A DNA stretch of 64,000 nucleotides from Mytilus trossulus (taxonomy: Eukaryota > Mollusca > Bivalvia > Mytilida > Mytilidae). The stretch covers positions 33,318,474 through 33,382,473 of the forward strand of contig NC_086380.1 of the NCBI RefSeq assembly GCF_036588685.1. Reading direction: 5' to 3'. The notes below the pieces were generated by a model, which saw nothing but the letters and a program-made list of their open reading frames with translations, had not been told where the DNA came from and ran no database searches. A program made the translations under genes and the position numbers. Shown one piece after another: positions 23,001 to 30,785 of the stretch; the stretch's first letter is position 1; every line of letters begins with the position of its first letter.

Positions 23001-25586
23001 TATAGAATTAGAGAATATAAAGATTACTCGGTGACGTGTGTTATTCGGGAACATTATAATTTCCGGAAATGTGCGATGCCAAATTTCATCGATGAAATAC
23101 ATGAACACGTGAAGGCTCTCAGAAAGTTGGTACATGTGCCCAAAAAATTTAATTACGTTTTCGTGTAAACTATGTGGAGAAATTACAACATTGTATAGTA
23201 AAAGTACAATTTTATATGCATTAAGACACGAATTTGCAATACCAAGTAAATAATATACATTGTAGTAGAATATTATGAATGCAATAAAGAGTAGTTCCAA
23301 ATGTCTTCCTTTTTATTAATACCTTTTTTGCCTACATTCATAAATACCTTAATATGAAGATTATAATCTTTGTCAGTATATACAGTAGCGCGTCTGGCGT
23401 ATATACTAAATTTAGTCCTGGTATCTATGATGAGTTTATTTATACTGATATGACTTTATAGGTTTTATACTGACAAGTTCTTATTATCATGGTTGACAAC
23501 CTGCACTTTCAATTTACTGATCAATGTCTTTTGTTCTAACAGGGAAAGCTTACTATTTATCAACATATATTTTTCTTCCCTCCAAGAAGAGATAATTGAA
23601 GAGGAACTAGCCTACACGGTAATTTTTATCTTCTAGAGTTACATTACTATGTTATGAAATAAATTTAAAAATACAAAAGAAATACCAAAGGAAATGTCAA
23701 AGTGTACACGTTGAAGAGAGACAGACTAATCAAAACAAAAAATAAACTAAAAAAAAACTCTTTTCAAAAGCATGGCAAACGAAATTAACATGTTGAAGAG
23801 GGATCGACAAAGGATAGAATCAAAATTTACAAGTCGAAGAGAGACCGACAATAAGATAGAATCAACATTTACATGTTGAAGAGGGATAGACAAATGCATT
23901 GCATAATTTACATGTTGAAGAGGGATAGACAAAAGCATTGAATAATTTACATGTTGAAGAGGGATAGACAAAAGCATTGAATGATTTACATGTTGAAGAG
24001 GGATAGACAAAAGCATTGAATAATTTACATGTTGATGAAAGACCGACAAAAGGTTAGAAACAAAATATGCATGTTAAAGAGAGATCGACAAAAGGATCGA
24101 ATCAAAATTAAAAGGTTGAAGAGAGACAGACAAAAGCATAAACCAAAATTGACATGTTGAAGAGGGATCAACAAAAGGATAGAATCAAAATTAATAATTT
24201 GAAGAGCGATAGACAAAAGCATAGAATCAAAATTTACAAGTTGAAGAGAGGCAGACAAAATCATACAATCAAAATTGACAAGTTAAAGAGAGACAGACAA
24301 AATCATAGAATCAAATTAACATGTTGATGAAAGACCGATAAAATGATTTATCAAAATATACATGTTAAAGAGAGACATGCAAAAGCATAGAATCAAAATT
24401 TACAAGTTGAAGATAGATAGACAAAAGCATACAAAACGCACGAATTCGACGAAAAGACAAACAACAGTTAAACAACACATGCAAAATAAACATGTTAAAG
24501 ACTGAGCAACACAAAATTCACCAACCAGGGTAAGCATATTCTGCTGCATGTATGGAACAAATCAGAAACCGCAAAATTATAATTAGTCAAATCATCAAAA
24601 TACAAAACGATTAAGATATGTTATCAGAAAACAAATGAACATGTTCTTGGCTTGAGACGGGACAATCACTTGAATACGAGACGGAGATAAACCATCTTTA
24701 GAGACTTCAATTCTCGCCCTTTAAATTTTAATAAATGGACTTATAAACAGTACGTATAACATGCATAAAAACACACGCTCGCAATTCAATGATATTCAAT
24801 GTTGTGAAGCAAAATAAAAAACGCAAAAGTTCTCAAAGAACCGACAACCACTTGGTTACAAAAACAACGATTATAAAATTATAATTGAAAAAAGCCTTAT
24901 AAATAGAGTGTATCATGACCCCGACCAAAAATCAAAAAATCAAAAACCACAAGGTATGAACCTAACTATGACAGATAGGTAATCAACCATATAATGACGG
25001 CATTAGTATCACCGACGGAGGTATTACGTACTTATTCATTTACCACCCTTAGTTCAGCTGAATGATAAGTATAGCGATTATATACATATATCCATTACAT
25101 ATGAAAAAAAATATACCGAGAACTGTTATAATTATAAAAATCAAAGAATGTTTGTTTAATATATAAAGTGATGATTTTCGACAGGTTGAAAACTTTTGGT
25201 CAGATATTGGAGGATCCCTTGGACTATGGGTCGGCATGTCTGTAATAAGCCTTGGTGAAATTCTAGAGCTTGGAATTCTTATTCTACGATTCATTAAGAA
25301 GCGAAGTGTACGATTAATTACAACAGAAGTGAAAAGAGCTGCAGCTGAAGACAAACTAAATGATGGTCTGAATCAGATAATCAAAGGTTTTAATGATATT
25401 AATGACGAAAAACAAGAAGGGAGAACTGAATTTAATGATGGTTTGAATAAAATTATCAACAGCCTCAATATTCTTACAGCAGAGCAACAATCACGTGATA
25501 ATGATCAAAATGGTAACCAGAGTAATTCTATGGGTAGAAATGTTCAACCCGAACAGTACAATGTATTTGCAGATCATATGATATGA
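7866..25586 (+). CDS. Gene A: DEG/ENaC-family ion channel subunit, 12 coding exons, 552 aa
   Basis: Two-pass plasma-membrane channel subunit of the degenerin/ENaC superfamily (trimeric, amiloride-type, mostly Na+-selective). Joining 12 GT-AG exons gives 1659 nt with no internal stop. Seen: cytosolic His-Gly gating motif at residues 23-24 (TTFHGVNRI); TM1 about 38-58; FPSISFCDLNP at 80-90; an extracellular domain with 14 Cys and possible N-glycosylation sequons (NGT, NIT, NQS, NCS); a YGQCYRF motif in exon 5; WPGKSY in exon 10; ELAYT before TM2; the pore GGSLGLWVGMS (428-438) with selectivity triplet GMS; TM2 about 436-453; a charged cytosolic tail with an internal repeat. Ser425 occupies the usual degenerin position. 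I chose the ATG at 7866 because the in-frame upstream extension has no ATG and genes B and C start at the equivalent place. It could be peptide-gated, acid-sensing or constitutive; the sequence does not decide. First of three tandem copies. Confidence 0.95.
8886..9010 (-). repeat. Dispersed repeat 'GACGCTC' family, intron 1 of gene A
   Basis: TCACCAGTGACGCTCAGAT ... GTTGAAGAGCATTGATGACC ... TTCCGAAAAGTTGTGCCAAAT. Related copies occur at 37195, 40165, 46540, 49655 and 61965. The family typically carries an AGACGCGCGTTTCGTCTAC-like core. Confidence 0.7.
9862..10020 (+). repeat. Degraded copy of the 53635/60676 repeat family
   Basis: TACTGCTGTTTGTTTGTGG, TTGCCATGCCGTTGTCAGTT and CCCCTTGGTATCTTCCGCC parallel the clearer copy at 53635-53825. 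Confidence 0.5.
11736..11940 (+). CDS. Gene A exon 2 (post-TM1 block)
   Basis: 205 nt, acceptor TTTCAG, donor GTATGT. Contains the family hallmark FPSISFCDLNPLS directly after TM1, then a Lys/Glu-rich helix-like segment and the NGT sequon. Ends in phase 0. Confidence 0.95.
13452..13605. repeat. 80-bp tandem duplication, intron 2 of gene A
   Basis: TTATTCTAATTTGTCGTAGT ... GCACCTGATA ... GTAGATGCCTCGT occurs twice with a period of 80 bp (starts near 13459 and 13539). Confidence 0.85.
14336..14341 (+). promoter_or_regulatory. TGCATG (Rbfox-type motif) before microexon 3 of gene A
   Basis: UGCAUG is the known binding motif of Rbfox splicing factors. Here it ends 12 nt before the 34-nt exon, within a conserved TTTACTTGCATG stretch shared with gene B. 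Confidence 0.4.
14354..14387 (+). CDS. Gene A exon 3 (34-nt microexon)
   Basis: Only 34 nt (TSFHKDDLQSE plus 1 nt). Needed to keep frame between exons 2 and 4; same length in all three genes. TGCATG lies 12 nt upstream of the exon. Confidence 0.88.
14908..14975 (-). repeat. Short dispersed-repeat fragment, intron 3 of gene A
   Basis: GTACGCCGGACGCACATTTTG ... ATTCATCAGTGGCGC resembles the core of the GACGCTC family. Confidence 0.4.
15201..15336 (+). CDS. Gene A exon 4
   Basis: 136 nt. Encodes EQEFRREMNYFDINIT and then SCRYEGELCN with two extracellular Cys. The acceptor TTGAAG is weak (few pyrimidines) but its position and phase match B and C. Confidence 0.92.
15796..15957 (+). repeat. Dispersed repeat 'CACGGATTTGGC' family, intron 4 of gene A
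   Basis: TTTCACGGATTTGGCTATAC ... GAGCATCACTGAAGAGACAT ... GAAATGCGCATCTGGTGC ... TTGGTACCGTTAAT. The same element occurs at 39275-39430 and 61572-61725; about 160 bp, no coding function. Confidence 0.85.
17008..17099 (+). CDS. Gene A exon 5
   Basis: 92 nt between GTTTCAG and GTATGT. Encodes FVPFYDPYYGQCYRF, the conserved yGxCyxF element of the DEG/ENaC extracellular domain. Confidence 0.95.
17523..17686 (+). CDS. Gene A exon 6
   Basis: 164 nt. Encodes AFQLFLNVNQSDYIPYV followed by ILSIHENGYRP and SPGFKTDIS, the typical beta-strand region of the extracellular domain. A second AG 8 nt downstream would break the frame, so the first is used. Confidence 0.94.
18580..18657 (+). CDS. Gene A exon 7
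   Basis: 78 nt, phase 0 on both sides. Encodes a basic stretch and FGSKDLCDDSG with one Cys. Confidence 0.92.
18773..18946 (-). repeat. Dispersed repeat, left arm of an inverted pair (intron 7 of gene A)
   Basis: TTTTGGGGCCCTTTATAGCT ... AAGGCTCCGTGTTGAAGGCC ... GGAGAGTTGTCTCATTGGCA. Its reverse complement lies at 19614-19790. Confidence 0.85.
19614..19790 (+). repeat. Dispersed repeat, right arm of the inverted pair (intron 7 of gene A)
   Basis: GAGTGCCAATGAGAAAACTC ... GGCCTTCAACACGGAGCCTT ... AGCTATAAAGGGCCCCAAAA, near-exact reverse complement of 18773-18946. Related copies at 21350 and 63300. Confidence 0.85.
19908..20013 (+). CDS. Gene A exon 8 (Cys-rich)
   Basis: 106 nt after TTTGTAG. 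Encodes TCFKLCVEKIVEKSCNCSP then WICDD: five Cys in the CxxxC...CxC spacing of the family. Confidence 0.94.
20495..20870 (+). repeat. Probable dispersed repeat with inverted arms, intron 8 of gene A
   Basis: Starts near GGTCCGGTAAAGGCCGATTT and contains the GC-rich GTGGCCGCAT / ATGCGGCCAC pair, unlike the AT-rich surroundings. I recall similar elements in bivalve genomes but could not search. Confidence 0.45.
20724..20842. repeat. Perfect 19-bp inverted repeat
   Basis: AAAATGAAAGTGGCCGCAT at 20724-20742 and its exact complement at 20824-20842, 81-nt loop. Confidence 0.9.
21146..21209 (+). CDS. Gene A exon 9 (Cys-rich)
   Basis: 64 nt after TTTCAAG. Encodes ELQCMANAEKG followed by NCSCKDPC, four Cys. 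Length and phase match gene B. Confidence 0.93.
21350..21665 (+). repeat. Dispersed repeats, intron 9 of gene A
   Basis: GATTGCCAATGAGACAACTC ... TACGGCCTTCAAC ... AGCTATAAAGGG, then CAGGCTCCTGACTTGGGACA ... GGGGTTAAAC. The first part is the same family as 19614-19790. Confidence 0.7.
22387..22497 (+). CDS. Gene A exon 10
   Basis: 111 nt after TTTACAG. Encodes EIQYGTFRSMTTWPGKSYVG, the conserved strand ending in WP that follows the Cys-rich region. Confidence 0.95.
23385..23455 (+). repeat. Dispersed repeat fragment, intron 10 of gene A
   Basis: GTAGCGCGTCTGGCGTATAT ... TCCTGGTATCTATGATGAGT, a short GACGCTC-family end. Confidence 0.5.
23543..23618 (+). CDS. Gene A exon 11
   Basis: 76 nt after CTAACAG. 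Encodes LLFINIYFSSLQEE then EEELAYT, the pre-TM2 strand typical of the family. Ends in phase 0. Confidence 0.95.
23698..24440. repeat. Minisatellite, about 17 units of 39-42 bp, intron 11 of gene A
   Basis: Units built on TTTACATGTTGAAGAGGGATAGACAAAAGCATTGAATAA-like sequence. The central units (about 23870-24030) are nearly identical at 39 bp; the outer ones are diverged. Long antisense frames across it are artefacts of the period being near a multiple of 3. Confidence 0.9.
25185..25586 (+). CDS. Gene A exon 12 (pore, TM2, cytosolic tail, stop)
   Basis: 402 nt to TGA. Begins VENFWSDIGGSLGLWVGMS (pore and selectivity filter), continues as TM2 (SLGEILELGILIL), a basic stop-transfer segment, then a 25-residue internal duplication and an Asn/Gln-rich end. 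Confidence 0.96.
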   Translation, partial: VENFWSDIGGSLGLWVGMSVISLGEILELGILILRFIKKRSVRLITTEVKRAAAEDKLNDGLNQIIKGFNDINDEKQEGRTEFNDGLNKIINSLNILTAEQQSRDNDQNGNQSNSMGRNVQPEQYNVFADHMI

Positions 25587-28500
25587 TATATCATATATAT
25601 AGTTATATTAATTATACATGTAGATATATAACAAACAAACTGTTCAGATCTTAAAAACAATGTTTAAATATGTCAGATATTGCAGATAGAAATGACATGT
25701 ATGGTTTGTTCTGTTTGTGATTTGGTTTTGTATAACCGAGAATACTAGAGTCTGAAGAAAGCATCAACATATAAACAATCTTCAATATGACTTTTCATGA
25801 AAGTACAGAAAGTAGACAATTCATCAGAATAAGTGATTTTTTAATAAAAAAAGAAGTCGATTAGACAATACGAAATCAAGATTATAACGGTTACAATGTA
25901 TTACAAAGAAATATAATTTTGTTTCTCAAACAAATAAATGTTAGACCCCATAACCATTAATAGAGACATACACTTTGCAATCATTTACAAACTAGAAAAT
26001 ATACCATAGAAACAAATTAGAAGGGACACATCAAACTTTGAGACCAGAAGAGTGTTTTACAGACCAACGTCAACCATTTCGGTGCCAAAAAAAATAAACA
26101 CATTTAATACTCACGAACCAGAAAACAATCATCATCTAATCGAAAATTTTAAAATACTCAAAATTTTACAATAAAACTTGAACTATATTGCCGCACAAAA
26201 CAAACAAAACAATGTTAGATAAATTACAAAAATATTAACAGCTATAAGAAACTTGAATTCAATTTTCAAATCCGGACGACAAAAACCGTTAACATGGTTA
26301 TCATTAAATTTATACAGTAACAAAAAATCCTCAACACTATTTAAAATCCGTTAAAAAGGTATAGTTATACACTCACGAATTGTAGACGTTTTAAAAGTAG
26401 ATAAACCAATAATTATAAAAAATGTAGTAACTATATAGCTGTTGTCACTATGAACTAAATATATTTAAACATGTGGATTACATGTGAATAATGAGAAGAT
26501 CCAAAATATTTGTGTGATTACATACAATCTACTTGTAATGATGTATTCACTTGTACAATTGTAAGAGTCGTTCCATTGCAAAAGTATTGCTTATCAAACC
26601 TTGACACAATAAAAGAAATAGTCTACTTTTGATCATCTTTACAATCGTCTTGTTTCAGAAAGAATACAATTGTGATTACGGTTGTTTTTTGTATACAAAA
26701 CTGAGGTTTGATTTGTTAATAAACAATAAATTTGTTATGTTTGGAGACTGTTTGTTTTTCTTTATGCCTTTATATATATAGTCGAAGCAGTGCAATATTT
26801 GCATGACGCTTTATTAAGATATTGTTCAGTGGGCATGTAAACGTTCCATTTAAGGACGCCAATTTTGTGTAACTTTTAACGTTGAAAATAGGTTTGACCA
26901 ATTCCTTGATTGTTCATATTACAACATACTTGGTGAATTATTATCATCATTATTTTTTAAACAAAATGTGGCATTTCAAATTAATTTTATCTTAAAATTA
27001 CAGATTTTAATTTAAAGGATAAAAATTAAAAGACAACATTCTGCTAATAACCCAACAAAAACTAAACTATTTAAAACTGCTTCTAAAGTTTAAGGATGGG
27101 ATTTTTCAGTATGTTTTATGTTGTAGCAACTGTTAATATGTCGCTTTCTTCAGTTTCAGTTTCAAGAATTTGAAATGAAATATATTGCAAGATTGCTGTA
27201 GCCATAGGTATCTTAAACATGTGAGATATTAATGTGTGTTCGTAGATGCGACTAGAATTATAGTCATTACTCATTTAGTTATCTCTGCATTAGATAATAT
27301 AAGCCATGATATCAGATAACTGTAGGTGCATGTATAGATAACATGATAGAGTTTAAATTTTTGTTATACAAGATATACACATTGGAGTGAAGGTCGTCGA
27401 TGTTTCAACTGTTCATCCTCATCTTTAAAAGATTGACGCAACCTCATTTTCCCCAGCTCAGTTCATTTCTGCCGACAGATACTGTGAATACAAGCTGATA
27501 TTTTTATTGACAACGGAAGCCATGACTTATCATATTTGCATAAGATTTAAGATTGTATGTGACCAACTCAACAGTAAAATAAAATGAATGAACTATTTGT
27601 TTGCATACAATTATACATTATTTAATACCATATCTAGTCCTAAAACAGAATGAAATTCTTGCCATTGATCGTATAGAAAACATCATACATCAATATGTAT
27701 TAATTTAAGATACAAATACCAGGATATATGGACTACAAATCAATGAGACAGTATTTATAATATATATAACTGCTTAACCATGACCACCTGGGTATAGTGA
27801 ACATTTGGTACAGTGTATTTCAAATGATACGAAATGACCCACACATCCATTTTCCAAATGATACGAAATTTCACATTCAATAAACATCCACATAGTACGA
27901 AATGGCATATACACAAGTTTTCAAGATGATAGGAAAAGGACAGGATGCGAAATGACTGTACAAATTCTTTTATGCAAATTAAGGCACGAAAACTAAAAAC
28001 ATGCAGTCAAATCAACATAAACAGTTTAAAACATGTGTATATATTTCACAAACGTCGAAATATGTCTACCTCAAAACCAAATTAGTACAACAGTATGTGA
28101 TAACTATCATGGTTTTTCTTTCTTTAGCTTTTGAATAAAACACTATATTTACATGAGTTCATGTACTAAAAGAAACAATATTTTTGGTCAAATCTCAGAT
28201 AGACTTTACAGCGGGCCTTCATTTAACAGAAATGTTTGTTTATTTGTGTGAAATCTTCTGTGACATCTTCGTTAAACAATTTCACCAGGAGGGGAAAAAA
28301 ACCTTACAATTTTCATTAGAGAGCGACGGAGAGTAAAGAAGAGTACACATTTACAGCAAATGGTATTAGAATAAGGTCACTTGGCTGGATATAGAAAGCA
28401 GTTTAAGGGACTAGGCGATATTTCGTACAATACTTACAGAACAGAAAAATGACCTCTCAGTAAAGCATAGTATTCTCAACTTTTGCTATTCCTAACGGTT

Positions 28501-29831
28501 TAATGATCACATACATCTATTTTGCTTGACGTCATTGTATTTGTCCGATTTGTTTTTTTTTTTATTATAGTCTCATTATTTGGTGACCATCTGGATTTTT
28601 TTTGTAGTCATAAACATTATTTGTTCAAAAGAATAGAAATAGCATCAAATCTCCCTTTTTAGTTTGATGAAACTAAGGTCTTCATTGTGTAAAAGTATTA
28701 AAGAGTTGCATCGTAGTTACAATATAGGTTATTATTTTTTCATCTAAAACATATGCATTTTATACAAAACAAGACGTGATTACCAGTTATTTCACCATGT
28801 TCACAATGAAGATTCCAACTACATACGACATAATTCGATATCTTATAAAATGTATTAAGTTCTGTTGATACAACAATAACAGAGTTAAAATACACATTAA
28901 TCAAAATTTAACTCGGACCTCTTTTTTAACAGACGCATCAAAATCTTTTTTCTTATAATATTCGTTTTCGATGCACTAGCAAAGGTATAAGAATCTTTAA
29001 TAAAATATTACTCGTACATCTGGACTAACCAAGATAAAGACAACTTATATCAAGTATTTCTCGTACACCCACACTAACGGTGGAACACAATACTCATCAA
29101 AGTGACGTAGAAGAATGCATATCGAGGCAGCTTGATGACCACAAAAGGACACGAAAACAATAATTGGATTCTTTCAAGGACAACTTTGCTTAAATCAAAG
29201 CGTTGGATGAATTTTTAAACTTATTAATGCAGAACTCAAGAAATGTTTGCAAGAATCATGTAAGTACCTTTTACTGGTCTAATGATAATGGAATATAAAA
29301 TGTCAATTGATTCTGTCATTTGTTTTTGTAAATGTTGCAGTATCAGTAAAGTTATTGATTTTAATACTACATACTCCAAATTATAAACGAAAAAAACAGT
29401 CAGTTAATGTAATCCATTGATTTTTATACTATTTCCAAAAAGCCGAAGTTCATATTAAGTTAAATTAATGTATGAAATTATATCTGACTCTGACACATGC
29501 TGCTGTTGATTGTATCCGTCAATTTTGTCTTATTAGAAGCATTGTTATATGTATGCCAAGTTTGTGCCGGTTATCTATTTTTGCCTTTTGCCGATTTCAA
29601 ATTATGATGAGTGTGCATAACCGAAATAGAACTCAACCAATCACATTTGTATAACACATTTTAATCTAGAAACACGTATATAAAACAAAAATATCCCTTT
29701 TATTCAATCAGAAGCTTTATTGCATTAACCAAAATATCATTTTTATGATATATTTTTTTTATGATATATTTTGTTTATTTTAGTATATTCGTTAGCGTAG
29801 ATACTTTAATTGTTCTGAGGCTGTTAAATGT
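25587..29831. other. Intergenic region between genes A and B
   Basis: No coding exon found. Contains the gene A 3' end, AT-rich sequence, and near 27821-27955 a loose series of ATGATACGAAATG-like motifs spaced about 35-40 bp. No tRNA or other RNA gene recognised. Confidence 0.5.
25933..25938 (+). terminator. Candidate gene A polyadenylation signal AATAAA
   Basis: First AATAAA after the gene A stop, about 350 nt downstream. Supported by position only. Confidence 0.3.
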
Positions 29832-30420
29832 TGTCAGGTAATCTTACGAGTAAAGATATTGTTTAAATCTCTGATAAGACTTTCGAGAATAGCGATAACG
29901 TAAACCTTCTGTTCAAAGGTAGAGAATGGGAAAGCCTCCCGGAAATAATCAAACATCTACGTCATTTGGTCTCCGGTAGAGAGGTCATGTTACGAGTAAC
30001 GGTATCCTATTTTAAATCTTTAATAAGACTTTCGGTAAAGCGATAACTTAACCTACGTTCAAAAAGGTATATAATAGATAATTTTTATCCAGGAGATAAT
30101 CAAACATCTACGGCATTTAGTCTCCGGTGGAAAGGTAATCTTACGATTATAAATATCTTTTTGAAATCACTGATAAGACTTTCGTGAAAAGCGATAACGT
30201 AAAACTACTGTCCTAAAGGAAGAAAATATGGAAACCTCCAGGCAATAATCAAACATCTACCTCATTTTGTCTCTGATGGATGGTTGTCTCATTGGTAATC
30301 ATTTTTTTAAAGTCTCCAAAAGCTTGAAAAGGTAGAGAATAGCAACGTCTCAAGGCATTCATTACAATTCTACGTCAATTGGTCCCTGATGGTCAGTTGT
30401 CTCATTGGCAATCATGATAT
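29832..30420. repeat. Tandem repeat array, about 3.5 units of 151-157 bp, just 5' of gene B
   Basis: Units begin GGTAATCTTACGAGTAAAGA-like, then CTGATAAGACTTTCG, GCGATAACGTAAACC, AATAATCAAACATCTACGTC and a TCTCCGGT end. Starts near 29832, 29985, 30136; the fourth is partial. Ends about 170 bp before the gene B ATG. Confidence 0.85.
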
Positions 30421-30456
30421 GATAGTATCTTATATCTACCTATAGCTATCTGTAAC

Positions 30457-30479
30457 TTTTTGTAATGTATAACAGTATT
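30457..30479 (+). promoter_or_regulatory. Remnant of the shared upstream block before gene B
   Basis: TTTTTGTAATGTATAACAGTATT resembles the 3' part of the A/C block (TTTTGTGTAATAYAT). The CACGCGAT...TCCCAAA part is missing; tandem repeats occupy that position. Confidence 0.3.
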
Positions 30480-30591
30480 TGCACAAGAGATCAGCATATC
30501 AACGTTGTTATATAACAGATAACAAAATTGATCTTTTTTATAGCGTGGAAGCAGTGCTCAGGAATCCGGTCATTAAGCAAGTTATGATTCA

Positions 30592-30785
30592 ATGATGTCG
30601 TCTAAAATGGTTTTGGATGTGAGAACTCTTTTTAGAAAATTTGCTGAGTACACAACTTTCCATGGTGTCAACAGGATAATTTCTAGTAAACTTTTGACAG
30701 GAAGGGTTCTATGGTTATGCATAGTATTGACTAGTTTTTGTATGTGCATCAGACAAATTTATATACTCAGCGTCCAATTTTCCAG
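30592..30785 (+). CDS. Gene B exon 1
   Basis: 194 nt, starts MMSSKMVLDVRTLF, contains the HG motif and TM1, ends TCCAG|GTATGT in phase 2. Confidence 0.95.

Noticed and set aside
22875-23168. 97-codon frame in intron 10 of gene A, with an overlapping antisense frame of 126 codons
   Set aside because: No domain seen and no counterpart in gene B; overlapping frames of this length occur by chance here.
23747-24264. Antisense repetitive frames of 79-100 codons
   Set aside because: They arise from the 39-bp minisatellite, whose period is a multiple of 3.
23698-24440. Possible CRISPR-like array
   Set aside because: Units are contiguous and degenerate with no unique spacers, and the genome is eukaryotic.
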